The notes beneath the pieces are model-generated. The model was not told where the DNA came from. It ran no database searches and saw only the letters and a program-made list of their open reading frames with translations. From Cyanophora paradoxa (Eukaryota; Glaucocystophyceae; Cyanophorales; Cyanophoraceae), in assembly GCA_004431415.1 (NCBI GenBank), contig QPMI01000029.1:62001-126000 (forward strand): 64,000 nucleotides of DNA, given 5' to 3'. The position numbers and the translations under genes are program-made. Below are positions 11,144-23,129 of this stretch, in pieces; the stretch's first letter is position 1, and every line of letters begins with the position of its first letter.

Positions 11144-14100
11144 TCACCAATAAAAGCCCCCGAAGCCGCCAAAACCCCCGAACCCTCCGAAACCTGGGCC
11201 CGCAAAGCCTCCGAAAGGCGGGTACATCGGCATTCCAAATTGTACCGATGCTGGGTTGACGTACTGGGGGTTACCACTGCTGTTAATATAATAGTGACCG
11301 CCTTGAGGCCCCACATGAATATCATGCCCGTGGTATGTCGGTTGTGCAAATGCTGCTGCGTTTACGCTGGCCATTTGTTGCGCCATTTGTATGGCAATGG
11401 CCGCCGCCGCAGCTGTTGAGGTCCTTTCGCGCTCGTACTCATCCCGCTGCAGCTTTTCATTCAGCTCCCGCTCCTCCCTAGCCTGCTTCTGCTTCAGCTC
11501 CTGCTCCGCCCTCATGTTTCGCTCCAGTTCTTCCTTCTCCTCGCGCAACTTCTTCTCCAGCTCCTCCTGCTTCCTTTGCTCCTCCGCCTTCCGCGCAATG
11601 GCTTCGGCCTCCCGCCGCCGCGCCTCGATGCCTTCCCGCCTGACATCTTCGTACTCCCTTCCGAGGTCCTCTGCGGGGGCCAGGCGAGCCGGCCCCTGCA
11701 TGACCTCCTCCCGCCACAGCCCGTCGACGTCCGCCGAAGGCTGAAGTACGAGGCGCCGCCGGATCTCTGAGGCTGCAAGGAGCAGCGCCTGCTGGGCCTT
11801 GGCTGCGCTGTTTGACAGCAGCCGTTGAAGGGCGTCCTGCTGAGCCAGCGCCGCCTCCGTCTTGCACGAGACGCCGAACTCGATTAGACCAGGCACGCCA
11901 GGTGGCGCCTCGAAAGCGCGTGGCGCGGCCGCTGCAGCTGACTCCAGAATATCGCCGAGCTCCCTTGGTGCCAGCGGCAGCTTTTCCATGGCGTCGATTT
12001 CCGCATCAGAAATCGCTTTGCGAACCGCAGCTGGAAGCGATCGTACGCATCAGGCTGCAGCTGGAAGTTCGACGGCAGAGAAAGACATGTGCACGTGCAC
12101 ACCGAGAGTGTTGTTCATGCGGTTGCGCCAGGAAACAATCTCCCTCTCGTTGGCCTTCAACAAAGCGTGGAGAGCAGTCTGAAGGAGGGGCTGCACAATC
12201 GCGTTGGAGAGTTTAATGCATATGCAAAGGGGCATTTACACCGTTAAATGAATAAAATGCGATATCTTAGTCCGAGGCACCGTAGCGCTAGCACACACCT
12301 TAACCAGGACGGGCCATGGAAGAGCTTCCCGCACCGCGCGCCGATTTTCACAGGGCACGGAGACCAGCGCCTCGAGGGCCGCAAAGGACGCTATCCCCTG
12401 CGCTGCCTTCGAGACCGATTCGGGCGATGCCGGAAGCAGAACTTCGATCTTCTCCTTCCCGACGCGAATAATGTGCACGCGATTGTGCACGTCGCCATCG
12501 CTGATCGGGGTCTCCCGATTGCCGATCGCGTTGACGAGCGACGCCGATGCAGCTCGAACAAGCTCGGTGGCATGGCGCTGGACCGAATCCGCTGCCACTT
12601 GCAGCCGCTGCACCGCAGCAGCCACCTCCTTCTCAACGAAGACCGTGCACCGTTCCTTCAGCTCGTCCTCAAAACTGGATTAATTATATATAAAATTTTA
12701 GTTTCAATTTGGCCGATTAAAATTTAGAAATGCGGGCATATGACGGAGATACCATGTGCATGATTCGATGCGATCGATGAGCCACGGCCAAAGCTCATTC
12801 AGAAGAGCGTTTCGCGCAGCATCGCACCGCTTCTCCGCTTCTGCGGCCATCGCGGCTGCCGACAGAAGACGGCCAGCGGGCAGTGGGAGCAGGTGCGTCG
12901 CGGCAACATCGTCGACACAGCGATGCGCGCTCGCCTGCTTCGCCACCTCCAGCGCGCTCAGCAAGGGCATTCCAGGGGCGGCCTGGTCGAACGAATGCAA
13001 ATTAAATCAACGATCAACGATAAACGGATTAATAAATAAATGCGAACCGCGAGCTGCGCGACTATCTCGGCGACGAGGGGCCCGCTGCAGCGGGCCGCGG
13101 GGAGGCCGGGCGTAGGGGCGCCCGCCTCGAGGTCCTTCCCCACTTCCTCGCGCAACTTATCGAAGCCCTCGAGAAACGCAGGCCGAACGGCGGAAAGCGG
13201 CAAGCTTTCCGACCCGCAGATGGCCTCGCTGGAAGCGGGCGTGGGCAGGAGGTGGACGACGATCCGAGAGAATGCGGAGCTGAGAAGCCGACGACGAGCG
13301 TTGCGAGATGCGGCAGCCTCGTTCGCTGCCGGGTGCCCTTTCTCGGGCTCCACGCTCATCAGCTTCTGCTGAATTTCATTCGGAGACAGGCCGCCATCAT
13401 AATCGCGGTACACCACGTGCAGAGCGCCGAATTGAGCTCGTCCTGTTAAATTTCGAGTAAGAGGAGCTTTTAAATTAGCAAACACACTAGAAAAATATTT
13501 CGATTGTAAGCACGTGCACCGTGCAACAATGTTGACATCGATTCAGCATCGAATCCTGCAGTGTCGTGTTTGGAGTGTTATTCTCGGTTTTTAGTCTAGG
13601 CATGAAGAACCTATCAGAACGCGCACCAGCTGGAGCTGCATGCGCAGGATCCGTGCGCGGGATGAACGAATCCAGCGCACGAATAGCCGCCATGACGAGG
13701 ATGGACGCGTCGTCCAGCAGCCGTGTTCTGCCGAAGTTGCACTTCCCATCGACGTTGAGCACGACTGCAGCCGAGACCGCCATCGCCACCGTCGCCAGCT
13801 GACAGTCGTGCTCCGCGCCCGCTTCTCCGAACCCTTCCACGTCAAGGTAAGCGACTGTCGTTCCGCCTTTCGTTCCGCGACCATGGCCTGAAGCTGGCCC
13901 CGCCTGATGCAGGAATGTTAAACGGAGAATTGTAAGTTGTACATAAATACGTGCAAACGTGCTGCATGCACTTTATCAAAGAATTTGTAATTATAAGAAT
14001 TCTCGAATCGAAGTAGAGCATGCGGAAGCAGATCTAGATAAGACTAGACGTGCCACGTGGAAGCATATGCATATGTAAGATCTAGATATATGCATATGCA

Positions 14101-14465
14101 TAGTGTATATCAGCATTATCATATGCATGCCGGTCGTATATGTACGCGTATTCGCATACCTGACCGGCGCCATGGGTCCGCGGGGACATATGCATATGCA
14201 TGTCGATGCCTCGCGTCTGTGCCCCTCTGTTGCTGACCTTGAAGATGGGCGCACTAGTACTAGTACTGCATCCCTGATCATGACCAGCAAACATGTTCGC
14301 CAGCCAGGACTTGCCCGTGCGGCACGGGCCAATGACCGAGACGATACGCAGCTGGTCGGCGGTGCATCCGCGCAAGAGTGCGAGGGCATCTTGTCTCGCG
14401 CAGAATCCAGCAGGATTGCTGGCCAGAGCGCCGGCCTCCGGAGGCAGGACCTCTATCAGTTTCAT
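11144..14465 (-). CDS. Guanylate-binding-protein-like large GTPase, spliced
   Basis: The ATG at 14465 opens exon 1 (14160-14465). It contains the P-loop GPCRTGKS after LRIVSVI, then TRGID with the switch Thr, as in the GBP/atlastin branch of the dynamin superfamily. The next exon (from 13854) begins AYLDVEGFG, the DxxG motif, and continues with AVSAAVVLNVDG. An exon near 13110-13460 reads ALHVVYRDYD, the RD guanine-binding motif of GBPs. Helical exons follow near 12730-13000 and 12310-12680. The last exon (11144-12030) has a long E/K/R coiled coil and a tail rich in Gly-Phe ending GGFGGFYW. These GTPases remodel or coat membranes; the job here is inferred from family only. It is convergent to subtilase B. 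Exon borders other than exon 1 are approximate. Confidence 0.75.
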
Positions 14466-16129
14466 AATGACAGCCGCTGAGCCGCGATCGCGATCGGACC
14501 GCCGCCGCGCATACACAGCCGTACTACGGTATACGTACGCGTACGCGTGATCGATATCGACCGTCGGACCGAATGCTCTGACCTAGAAGATCTGCCAGGG
14601 CTGCTATAGCTAGCGCTTAGACTGCGCTGCAGCTGGCCCAGTGAGGCTCAGGCCGCTCAGCAGCTATAGCTAGCTAGCTATAGCGCGGCGCTGCTCACTA
14701 TCGATATCACCACTGATTCACCAGTACTAGTGCCATGCATATGGCCAGGCACTGCGGCACTGCCAGGGCGGTGAGCCCGGCCAGTGTGGCAGTGCCATGC
14801 CACGGTGCCACTGGGGCCAGCTGCAGGGGTGAGCTCGAGCTACTAGACTCTGAGACTGTAGTCACTGTACTAGCCAGATGCTGCTGTGAGCCTGTGATTC
14901 GAAAATTCACGCGTACGCACTGCGGGATCCCCGGGAGTCTGCGCCGGCGGCATGTTGCATGGATCGAAGATCTAGCCTAGGCTACCAGTAGTAGATTCAC
15001 CGAGGCAGAATCACTGCCCTGCAGTGGGCCTGCACTAGTACTGCGGCACTGCGGCGCAACTTGGCAAGGCTACCGGCGCCGGTACTACTCAGTCTCAGTC
15101 TGGATCATCTGGCATGCAGCTGGCATGGATCATCATGGCATCGCCAATTCATCCGATGATCGGGCCTCCATGATCCAGCCTCATCAGGCTCCACTGGCCA
15201 GGCCAAGCTTAAGCTTAAAGTCCCTGCAGCTGAGTCCGATCGCGCCGCCGCCGCTGCGGCGATCGCGCCTTGAAGATCCTTGAAGATCTCGCCAGGCGCC
15301 TTGAAGATCCTTGAAAATCTCGCGATCGATATCGGACAGGCTCTAGTCCGACTCTAGTAGCCAGGCGCCTTGAAGATCCTTGAAGATCTCGCGATCGATA
15401 TCGGACACACGAATCTTCGATTCATGATCCGATGATCAACGCCGCGGCGCCGATTCATCGGACATTTTATATTTTATATTTTATCAAATTCGCGCAAATT
15501 TTTAAATATCATATTATAGAACATTAAAACGCAGCACAATTTATATATTCTAGTTTCCATGCAACTTCCGGTCCGAGCCATATATAAATCGCGACGATAT
15601 TATCAAAAATAAATAATAAGGGAGTCGGAGATCGATGACGGACACTGTCTATCCGTCCGATTCTGCGAACTCGGAAGATTGCATGACGGACACCGTGACA
15701 CCGTCCGTGATGGACACCGTGACACCGGGGGGGAGGGGGGGAAGGGGGGGGGGAGGGGGAGAGGAGGAGCTCAGGTCAGGCAGGGGAGGAGTCAGACAGT
15801 CGGGCCGCGGCCGCGGGCCCTAAGCTTCATGAACTCGAACGATATCAGGCCCGCCAGTCTGAAGTCCTGGGGAAATCCGCGCCGTGGGACTCATGATCAG
15901 TGTGACTAGTACTGTGGATCCGGAGCTATATACTTTTGAAATAATTCAGATTCCCCACGGGATGAGGCCTAGCCGCCTAGGACCCGGGAATGAACGAATC
16001 CGTACGTACGTATATACGTATACGTACGGGATGCATGAGGAAAATCTCTATTATTAGTCTATATATATATAGACTAGCTATAGCGGCCCAGTGGAAGCGG
16101 CCTCATGATCAGCCTGGCCTGGCCTCGCG
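14466..16129. other. Intergenic, palindrome-dense sequence
   Basis: No gene is supported. The stretch is packed with short palindromic words (AGCT, CTAG, GATC, CATG, GGCC), for example at 14600-14850. It also holds a tandem repeat at 15265-15409 and G-rich runs at about 15725-15770. From 15470 to 15620 it is AT-rich. Confidence 0.5.
15265..15409. repeat. Imperfect tandem repeat, about three units
   Basis: Units starting at 15265, 15296 and 15365 share GCGCCTTGAAGATCCTTGAA followed by GATCTCG or AATCTCG. The second and third also share CGATCGATATCGGACA. Each unit contains the internal direct repeat CTTGAAGATC. Confidence 0.8.
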
Positions 16130-16840
16130 ATCGGCCAGTATTGGTGGCGACATCAATGTAACCGTACCAGCTTTGTTGCGAAAAACGGCCCCGCGCTTAA
16201 GCTTTACTAAAAGTTAATTTCTCTCCCGGAGTCCGCTTCGCGGAGCTCGAGCCGGCCTGCAGGCTGCAGCTGCCATGGCCACTGGCCAGCGCATGTGGCC
16301 CTTCAAAGTTCAAACCTTGTACCGTAAAACACAATAATATGACGGTCAAATTTATGTCGTTATAAAAACCGACGTCGACCCCGGCACGAAATTTTCAGGC
16401 TTGTATAGGGCGGTAAATTGGGGGGTAGCACTAAACACGCCCTACTACTAGGCTATGTCGTCCCCAAATTATGTCGTCATGTCAAGTTTTCGGCGACATA
16501 ATTTGGGGACGACATAATAAAGTGCAGACCTTAATATTCTGTTTTACGGTAGTGGAACCGGAGTGCGGAACAATCTGTGCGCTTTTCCTCACGTTCAAGT
16601 TCGGTGCATGCGCAACGCCGTGACGACTGCTTCAGAGTGCTTCAGTGCTTCTCCGCGAAAAAAGGCCTGAATTGAAGGCTTGACGTTTCGAACCTCCGAA
16701 TCGTTTTTTCTTTTCAACGGTTTTTTAAGTCCGACGGTCTAGCTTTTGGATAACTTTCACGTACCCCAGGTCCCCACTGCTGTTTGTTCGGAAGCCAGCC
16801 GCGCCTGGGCGCACAGCTAGCTGTAGCGCGAGAGCACCCG
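16130..16840 (+). repeat. Dispersed 5'-region repeat, copy 4 (upstream of subtilase C)
   Basis: Shares the GTATTGGTGGCGACATCAAT and GTTGTTGCGAAAAACGGCC-type words with the other copies. It is interrupted by a MITE at 16320-16551. It also shares with 6390-6540 the segment beginning CTTTTGGATAACTTTCACG, just upstream of the subtilase start, which supports a promoter role. Confidence 0.6.
16320..16551. mobile_element. MITE-like non-autonomous element
   Basis: The 232-bp insert has terminal inverted repeats TACCGTAAAACA (16320-16331) and TGTTTTACGGTA (16540-16551). Removing it joins sequence that is continuous in the sibling copies near 2430, 6145 and 10580. If the outer TA is the target duplication, the repeat proper is CCGTAAAACA and the style is Tc1/mariner-like. 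Inside is a perfect 23-bp inverted repeat (arms 16454-16476 and 16494-16516, 17-base loop) that can form a long hairpin. No coding capacity. Confidence 0.8.
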
Positions 16841-16964
16841 CGACCGAAAGCAGAAGTTTTGCTGCAGAACTAGTACTATGAATCTCGGCCGTGCGCCCCC
16901 AGCGGACGGCGCTGGCGCTGGCGCTGGCCCCGGCCGCGGGCGACGGATCCGGAGCCCGTTGACC

Positions 16965-19900
16965 ATGGCGCCCATGGTCATGCGCATGCTGGCGTGCACA
17001 GCGATTCTGCTGCTGGTGCAGACGTCGTCGTCCGTGTCGGCGCGCGAAGGCCCGAGTACTAGTGATCCGGCTGCAACGTTAACCGAAGTCGACGAGTACG
17101 TCGCACAGCCGCGGGCCGTGCCCGCCGCCGCCGGCCCCTCGGCGTTCGCTACGCTGTCAAACGTGACAGAGGGCCGCTACATCGTCGTACGTGCCGCCTC
17201 GCGCTTAGCTGCAGCCCCGGATCTCCGGCGCGCGCCGGCGCCCGCGTCCTCTGCAGCTAGCGCGCTGCAGCTGCAGCTGCAGCTATAGCTATAGCTGTCC
17301 AATCGATCCACCCACGCGGAATCGCAAGCTCGATGAACTGACGCCAGGGGCCGCCGGGCCCCCCCGCCCGGCGCGCAGCGTTTCAAGGACGACGCGGCTC
17401 GCCTCGCCGCGGGCCGCCGCCTCCGCGCCGCCGGCGCCAGCCCCAGCGCTAGCTTTCACGAGGCCGCCCACGTGCTGATCGGGCGGCTGCGGGAGCGCCT
17501 CCAGCGCGCGGCCCGGCGCCAGGTCCGTCGCGCGCATTGAGATCTAGAGTTCCGCCGGGTCCGACGGTCCGACCGTCCGTTCTGGCAGCTCCTCCGTCAC
17601 ATGGAGAGCGACGTCGCCGTGGACCACGTCTACCACGGCGTCTTCCCGGGCTTCGTAGGCCGGTGCGCCGCTCCGCGCCGGCGGCCCGCCCGCTCCCCCT
17701 TCTCGCTCCCCTCCCCCTCCGAGGCTCCCCCGCCCCTTCTCCTTCCCGGCGGTCGCCCTCGCAGCTACTTCCTCCGCTCCTCTTCTCCTTCCCAGCCTGT
17801 GCTTGCTCCCCTCCCCCTTCCCCCCCCCCCCCCCCGCTTCCTCCGACCCAAACGATAGAGACTCCATCCCTGCCTCCCCGGGGGGCCAGCTATCCCCCTC
17901 CCCCTTCCCCCCCCTCCCGCCCTCCCCCCCTTGTGGCCCACCGACCTCTCGCCCGGGCGCTCCGCCAGCCAGCCGCTGCCGCGCCTTCCCCCCCCCCCCC
18001 CCCCCCCCCGCTCCCCCTTCCCCTTCCCCGCCCCCATCGCCCCCGCCCCAACGCCCTCGCCCCCAGCCCACCTACCCCACCCTATACCCTCCCCAAGCCT
18101 GTGGCGGGGGAAGCCCACCTACCCCACCCTATACCCTCCCCAAGCCTATACCCTCTTGTCCCTTCCCCACAATCCCCACACCACACCACACCATCCTCCC
18201 CCGACCCCTCCCGCCCCGTCCCCCTTCCCCTCCTCCCCCTCCCCCCCCCTCCTCCGCCCCCCCCACCCCCGCCCACTAGTGCCCCCTCCCCTGCTCCCTA
18301 GCCTATCCCCCTCCCCCTCCCCCCTCTCCTTTGCACGTCGGCCCTCGAAGCCTCCCCTTCCCCCTCCCCTCCACCCCGAGCTCAAGTCTAACTCTCCCCT
18401 CCTTCTCGCCGCCCCCCCCCCCCCCCCCCCCATCCCCTCCCCCGCTTCCCCTCTCAACGCACCCGCCGCAGAATGTCGGCGGCAGCCGCGGCGCTGGCGC
18501 GGGGCGACCCGGCGGTGGAGACGGTCGAGGCCGACGGGGTGGCCCATCTCACCGGCTTCACCACCCAGACCAGCGGTCCGCGCTCGCGCTCGCGAATTCG
18601 AATTGCGAAGGGCCCGCCGCCCCCCTCTAGCTACAGCAGGGAGTACTGCGGCGAGGCTAGCGCTAGACCTTAGCATCTAAACTTCAATTTAACTTTGAGG
18701 ATCTACAAGAAAGCCCTATATTTAGAGCCGCGGGGCCGGGCTTCTAGCTGGACCGTCGACGTCTGCAGACGAGAGCGTGCTTAAGCTTGGCGCTGATCGG
18801 CGGGCGTGCACGTGCACGTGCGCAGCGCCGCGGGGGGTGGACTTGCTCGACAGCCTCGTCGGGGACGGGAAGTTTGCGTACGAGGCCACAGGTACGTGAG
18901 AATGTCCTTTCAGCTTCTTTCCCCCCTCCCCCCAGAGCCGTTATATTCTAGTTCTCTTCTCTTTAATTATCCCGCATTCAACTCCGCTCCTGCCGAACTG
19001 AATCCGGGCCCCGGGCCGCAGGCTGCGGCGCGAACGTCTACCTCGTCGACTCGGTGGGCCTTTCGATCGAGCCCTGCCAATGCCCTCGTTTGCTCACTAC
19101 CCCCCCCCCTCAGGGCATCAACTTCGACCTGTACCCCGCCCAATTCGGGCGCAGGGCCTCTGTGGTCTTCGACAACGTCCACGGTGCGAGCTCGAGCTCG
19201 GGTGCTCCTTGTCCCAGTGGAAGCCCAACTGCATCGCGTCCTTGACTCGGCCATGTATACGTACTCGTGCAGCCCAGGGGGACCCTTTCTTCAAGAGGGA
19301 CTGCAACGGGTGCGTCGCCTCCGCCCCTCCCCTCTCCGGCCCCCCCGCCTCCCGCCCCTCGCCCCGTGCTGGACCCCTCACTCTTCCCTCCTCCTCCTTT
19401 CCTTCCCCCGCACCCGCACTCAGGCACGGCACGCATGTGCGTTTGCGCTATCGCCCCGCGTGCTGCCGACCCGCGATCCGGGCCAAGCCTAGCCTAGCCC
19501 TCTCCCGAGGTGGCCCTGACGTGACCCGCGCGTCGCGTATGCGCAGTCCGCGAGCGTCGTCGGATCGGCCACCTACGGCGCTGCCAAGCTTGCGAAGCGT
19601 GCGCCGGCGCCCCGCGGCCGGCCCGCTTTAATTTACTCATAACTAACGCGCGTGAGTGTCGTGGGTCTGCACGCAGTTTTCGGGGTGCGTCAGCGTTGTA
19701 CATGTGACACGCGGTCACTGTATGAGCGCTCAAGCCCGATTGCAGGTCAAAGTGTTTGGTTGCTCTTCAGCGGCACCCGTTTCCGGCATGATTGCTGGGG
19801 CGGACTTTATCTTGGTGCCTATGCATCGCGCTTTCAGAGCGGATTAAAGATGAACGACAACGCGCAATTTATAATTTTGAACTCTAGATCTGTCGCAGGC

Positions 19901-22900
19901 CAACGCCCAGAAGCCGGCGGTCGCCCTTCTGCCCTTCGTCACAGACGCGTCGTCGAATTTGGACACGGCCGTAACCAAGCGCGCGCTTTGCATTCGCCTG
20001 TTGTTGTCTCGCGATCGATCTCTGATCGAAGACGCGATTATCCCGGCCCATGGCCGCCGCAGGCTAACTGACGCCGGCATCGCGGTCGTGACCGGCGCCG
20101 GGAACAATCGGGGCGGCGACAGCTGCAGGTTTTCCCCCGCGCGTGTTCCCTCGGTGCGTGCTCTGGACCCGCCGGGCATCCTTTCTCTCGATCGCGGCAC
20201 GCGATCGATCGCGACCTTCTCGTGCAGGCGATCACCGTCGCAGCGATCGATGGCTTCGGAACCCGGGAAATGCACCCCGTGAGCAACGGCGGTGCGTCTC
20301 GCAGCGACGACCTGCATTGATATTAACGGCCGCTGTGCACTCGAGAGAGAGCTCTGCAATAACATATATCGCATTCGTGGACTCGCTGTCCTTAACCGTG
20401 AAACGGCAATTAGCTGCAAAACCGCGTGCAATGATCATGACGGCGAACTTAGCGGTCGCTGCGCACTCAGTCGCCACACTTGCCCCGTAGGGGCCCCGCA
20501 CGGCGATGTGCAATACATATTAACGGCCGCTTTTACTCGCAATCGACGTCGACTCGCAGGCGCCTGCGTGGACGTCTTCACGGTCGGGGGCAACGTCACA
20601 GGCCTTGACTTCAGCAACACATCCAGAGTGGCGCAGTTCAGCGGTGCGCAACGCTCCGTCCTTCTATCTCTTAGATTATCAAAGGATCTTAAGCTTGTTC
20701 TAATCAAGCTTGCGCCCAAATATGCGCTGACTTTCGCGCCGCGCCTCATGCGACCTCTGCTTGCGCGTGCCCCGCGCTTCGGCAGGAACCAGCGAGGTGC
20801 CACCCTCTCCCCCCGTCCAATCTCCCCTTTTCTCCCCCCGATTAGGCTTAGGGCGGGCCATCCTATGCCGGAGCATCAAGCGCACCTGCAATCCCATGTG
20901 CGACGCCGTGACGTTCCTGACATGGGTGGACGAATTGCGCAGGCCGCGGCGCTGGTCGCGGGAGTGGCCGCGATGCTTTTCGAGGAAGACGCCAACGCAA
21001 GTGTGGCGCGGGTTACGAATCGTATCCTCGCCAATGTCCTCGGCGCCGTGGCCAAAGGCACCAAGGTACTTGCGAGTTGCAGTATCTGTGTCGGACCGCG
21101 ACGGGCTTTGTTGTGACGCTTTCTAATCGCATTTCCGCGCGAATTTTCGGGCCCGCAGGGTGCTCCGAACAGCCTGCTTCAGATAAAGAACCTCCTCTTC
21201 TCCACCCCGAATTTCAATCCGCGATCCGAGTGCCGGGTCTGCGTGCCCGCGTGCAAGAACGGCGGGTTCTGTGAAGGCGGCATCTGCAATGTGCGACCTC
21301 GTACCCCACCCGACCCCGCGCCGGGGCCCATGTCAACCCCGATCGAGCCTGAAACACCTGCGCAGTGCGTCCCCGGATTCCAGGGGCTGACCTGCGAGAC
21401 GTACAACCCGTTCCGCCTGCTGGAGCCTCTCCCGGGAACCGGCTTCTTTTCCGGACAGGTGAAGAACATGAAGAAGAACGAATCTCTGTACGCTTCGATT
21501 CTTCGAGTCTCTGATACGCCCCGGCGCCGCCGCCGCCGCCGCCGCCGCAGAACGTGACGGTCCGGTGGGACTACGTGGGCGTGGAGGCCCGCCAGCTGGT
21601 CACGTTCACGTTCACGACAATCCCCAGCCCCAGCATCTTCAACCCCCCGGCCCCCGTCGTGCGCACGCGCGTGCTCGTGCCGCTGAAGCGAGATAACGTC
21701 CATCAATAACGTGTCCACCGATCATTGTGTAATCCCTAAGCCTAAGATCCAGTACTAGTAATAAGATCTCGTAAAACGCGATCCGAATCGTTCGTTCGTC
21801 AAATTCGTAATGCGATGCGCGCGCAGACCGTGACGATGGCGAGGGACCTCCCCTTTGCTCAGCGCTCCTTCACCTGGACGGTACCCCCCGGGCTCGACTT
21901 CCCCATCTTCATCACGGCCCGCAGCGCGGCGCCCTTCGCCGCCGCCTCCAACTTCACCGATTTCGCGATCAGCGGCGGTCCGTGCGCCGCGCGCCGCACT
22001 GCGGCGAGCTCGTCACTAGGATACAATCCATTCGTCTTTAATTTTCATTTCGTTCCTGTTGCGCTTCGATTCCGTTGTGATTACGTCGCTTCCTTTCCTT
22101 TACTTTAGATTAGGTGCTTTTAGGGTAACGCGCCGATCGCGACTGATCGCGACGTCGACGCGGGGCTGCCAGCGTGCAACATCCCGGCGGTGGACGTGTG
22201 CGAGCGGCCCGTGATCGTTGACACGACGGAGAACCGCGTCTCCGCCTTCCCCCGCATCCGCTACACGGTCCGTCTTTGCAAGCTTTAGTTATTATTAGGC
22301 CGAGAAGCTAATTGTAAGCGGACTCTGCACAGATTAACGGGGACGCACCCGGGACCGTTCTGCGCCTCCGCTTCCCCCCCGGCCCCTCGCGGTTCGTGCG
22401 ATCGCGACAGCAAAACACGCTTCGATCGCGAATTCGAACGTGCCAATATTCAATGCGGCCCGCAGCACGATCACGCTGAGCACCTGCGGCAGCATAACCA
22501 ACTTCGCGACGGTGCCGGGCTCGAGATCGCGCCGCTCACAGAAGAGACAGAGAAGCTGAGCCGCGGCCGGCCCTCGCGCGCCGTGCAGGGCACGAACGTC
22601 CACGGCCGGTGCCACGTCTTCGCTAACACCTCCAAGCTTGCATCGGACGGCTTCGGTCGGACCTCCCCGTCAATTAAATCTTTCATGTGTTGTTCTCACA
22701 TCTGTTCCTGGGTGCGCAGGGCACGCGTCCCAGTGCCCGCCGGTGCAGGCCCCCGTGCGCCAGAACTTTGTGCAAGTGCCCCTGGACACGGACCCCGGAC
22801 CCTTCCGCGCCGCGGGGAACGACAGCGAAGTCCGCGCTGTCCCATCTTTGCCCTTCCACGACTTCTGAATTTCTGAATTTCCGATCGCATGCGCAGCTCT

Positions 22901-23129
22901 ACGTCGTCATCACTGCGACGCACATTCTGCAGCCTTCGCGTGAGCGGCTGCGCGGCAACTTCGCCCTCACCATCCGGGACCCGCTCTGCCGTTCGCGATC
23001 GGCCTGCCGTTCGCTCTGCCACGCCCGTCTCCGTTGCGCTCACGCTCTGCTCTGCGCAGCGTCGCCGCCGCCGCCGACTCCCTCCCCTACTCCCTCGCCC
23101 TCCGTCCTTGCCACGCCCACCCCCTCCCC
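16965..23129 (+). CDS. Subtilisin-like, EGF, KNH and PPC multidomain secreted protein, 5' part (gene interrupted at 23129)
   Basis: Exon 1 (16965-17186) has a signal peptide and NVTEGRYIV. The I9 prodomain ends in the exon at 18472-18575. S8 segments follow as in copy B: catalytic Asp in YLVDS near 19050, VVGSATYGAAKLA near 19560, GAGNNRGGDSCRFSPARVP near 20090-20155, then ITVAAIDGFG near 20235. A segment GACVDVFTVGG continues to VAQFSG near 20640, and AAALVAGVAAML lies near 20945. An EGF-like domain (CVPACKNGGFCEGGIC spliced to CVPGFQGLTCE) lies at about 21245-21410. A KNH-like strand pair (FTWTVPPGLDFPIFIT) is near 21870. PPC-like modules follow, then a Pro/Thr linker exon from 23060. The catalytic His (HGT) and Ser (GTSMA) motifs are not visible. 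The gene resumes at 50986. Confidence 0.7.
17655..18471 (+). repeat. Polypyrimidine intron 3 of subtilase C
   Basis: An 817-base GT-AG intron, nearly pure C/T on the coding strand. It has long C runs (about 17820-17835, 17985-18010, 18415-18430) and a short direct duplication (near 18070-18105 and 18113-18147). It matches the intron at 7303-7826 in position and character but not in length. Confidence 0.7.
23124..23129. repeat. Target-site duplication, left copy (CTCCCC)
   Basis: CTCCCC immediately precedes the first base of the element's inverted repeat and recurs at 50980-50985 immediately after its last base. Six-base duplications are the usual outcome of Maverick/Polinton integration by a retroviral-type integrase. 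Confidence 0.9.

Larger units (their letters stand above)
8145..13115. repeat. Large segmental duplication, copy B
   Basis: This is the partner of 1-4954 and is 17 bases longer overall, almost all from homopolymer length. In this copy the GTPase C-terminal exon (11144-11989) is open, whereas the same exon in copy A is broken by one missing C near 3450. Copy B is therefore the better-quality or intact version. Confidence 0.9.

Noticed and set aside
17537-18680. Long Pro/Ser/Arg-rich frames on both strands over the C-rich tract
   Set aside because: They lie in an intron flanked by paralogue-supported exons, and frames are open because the tract contains almost no A or G for stop codons.
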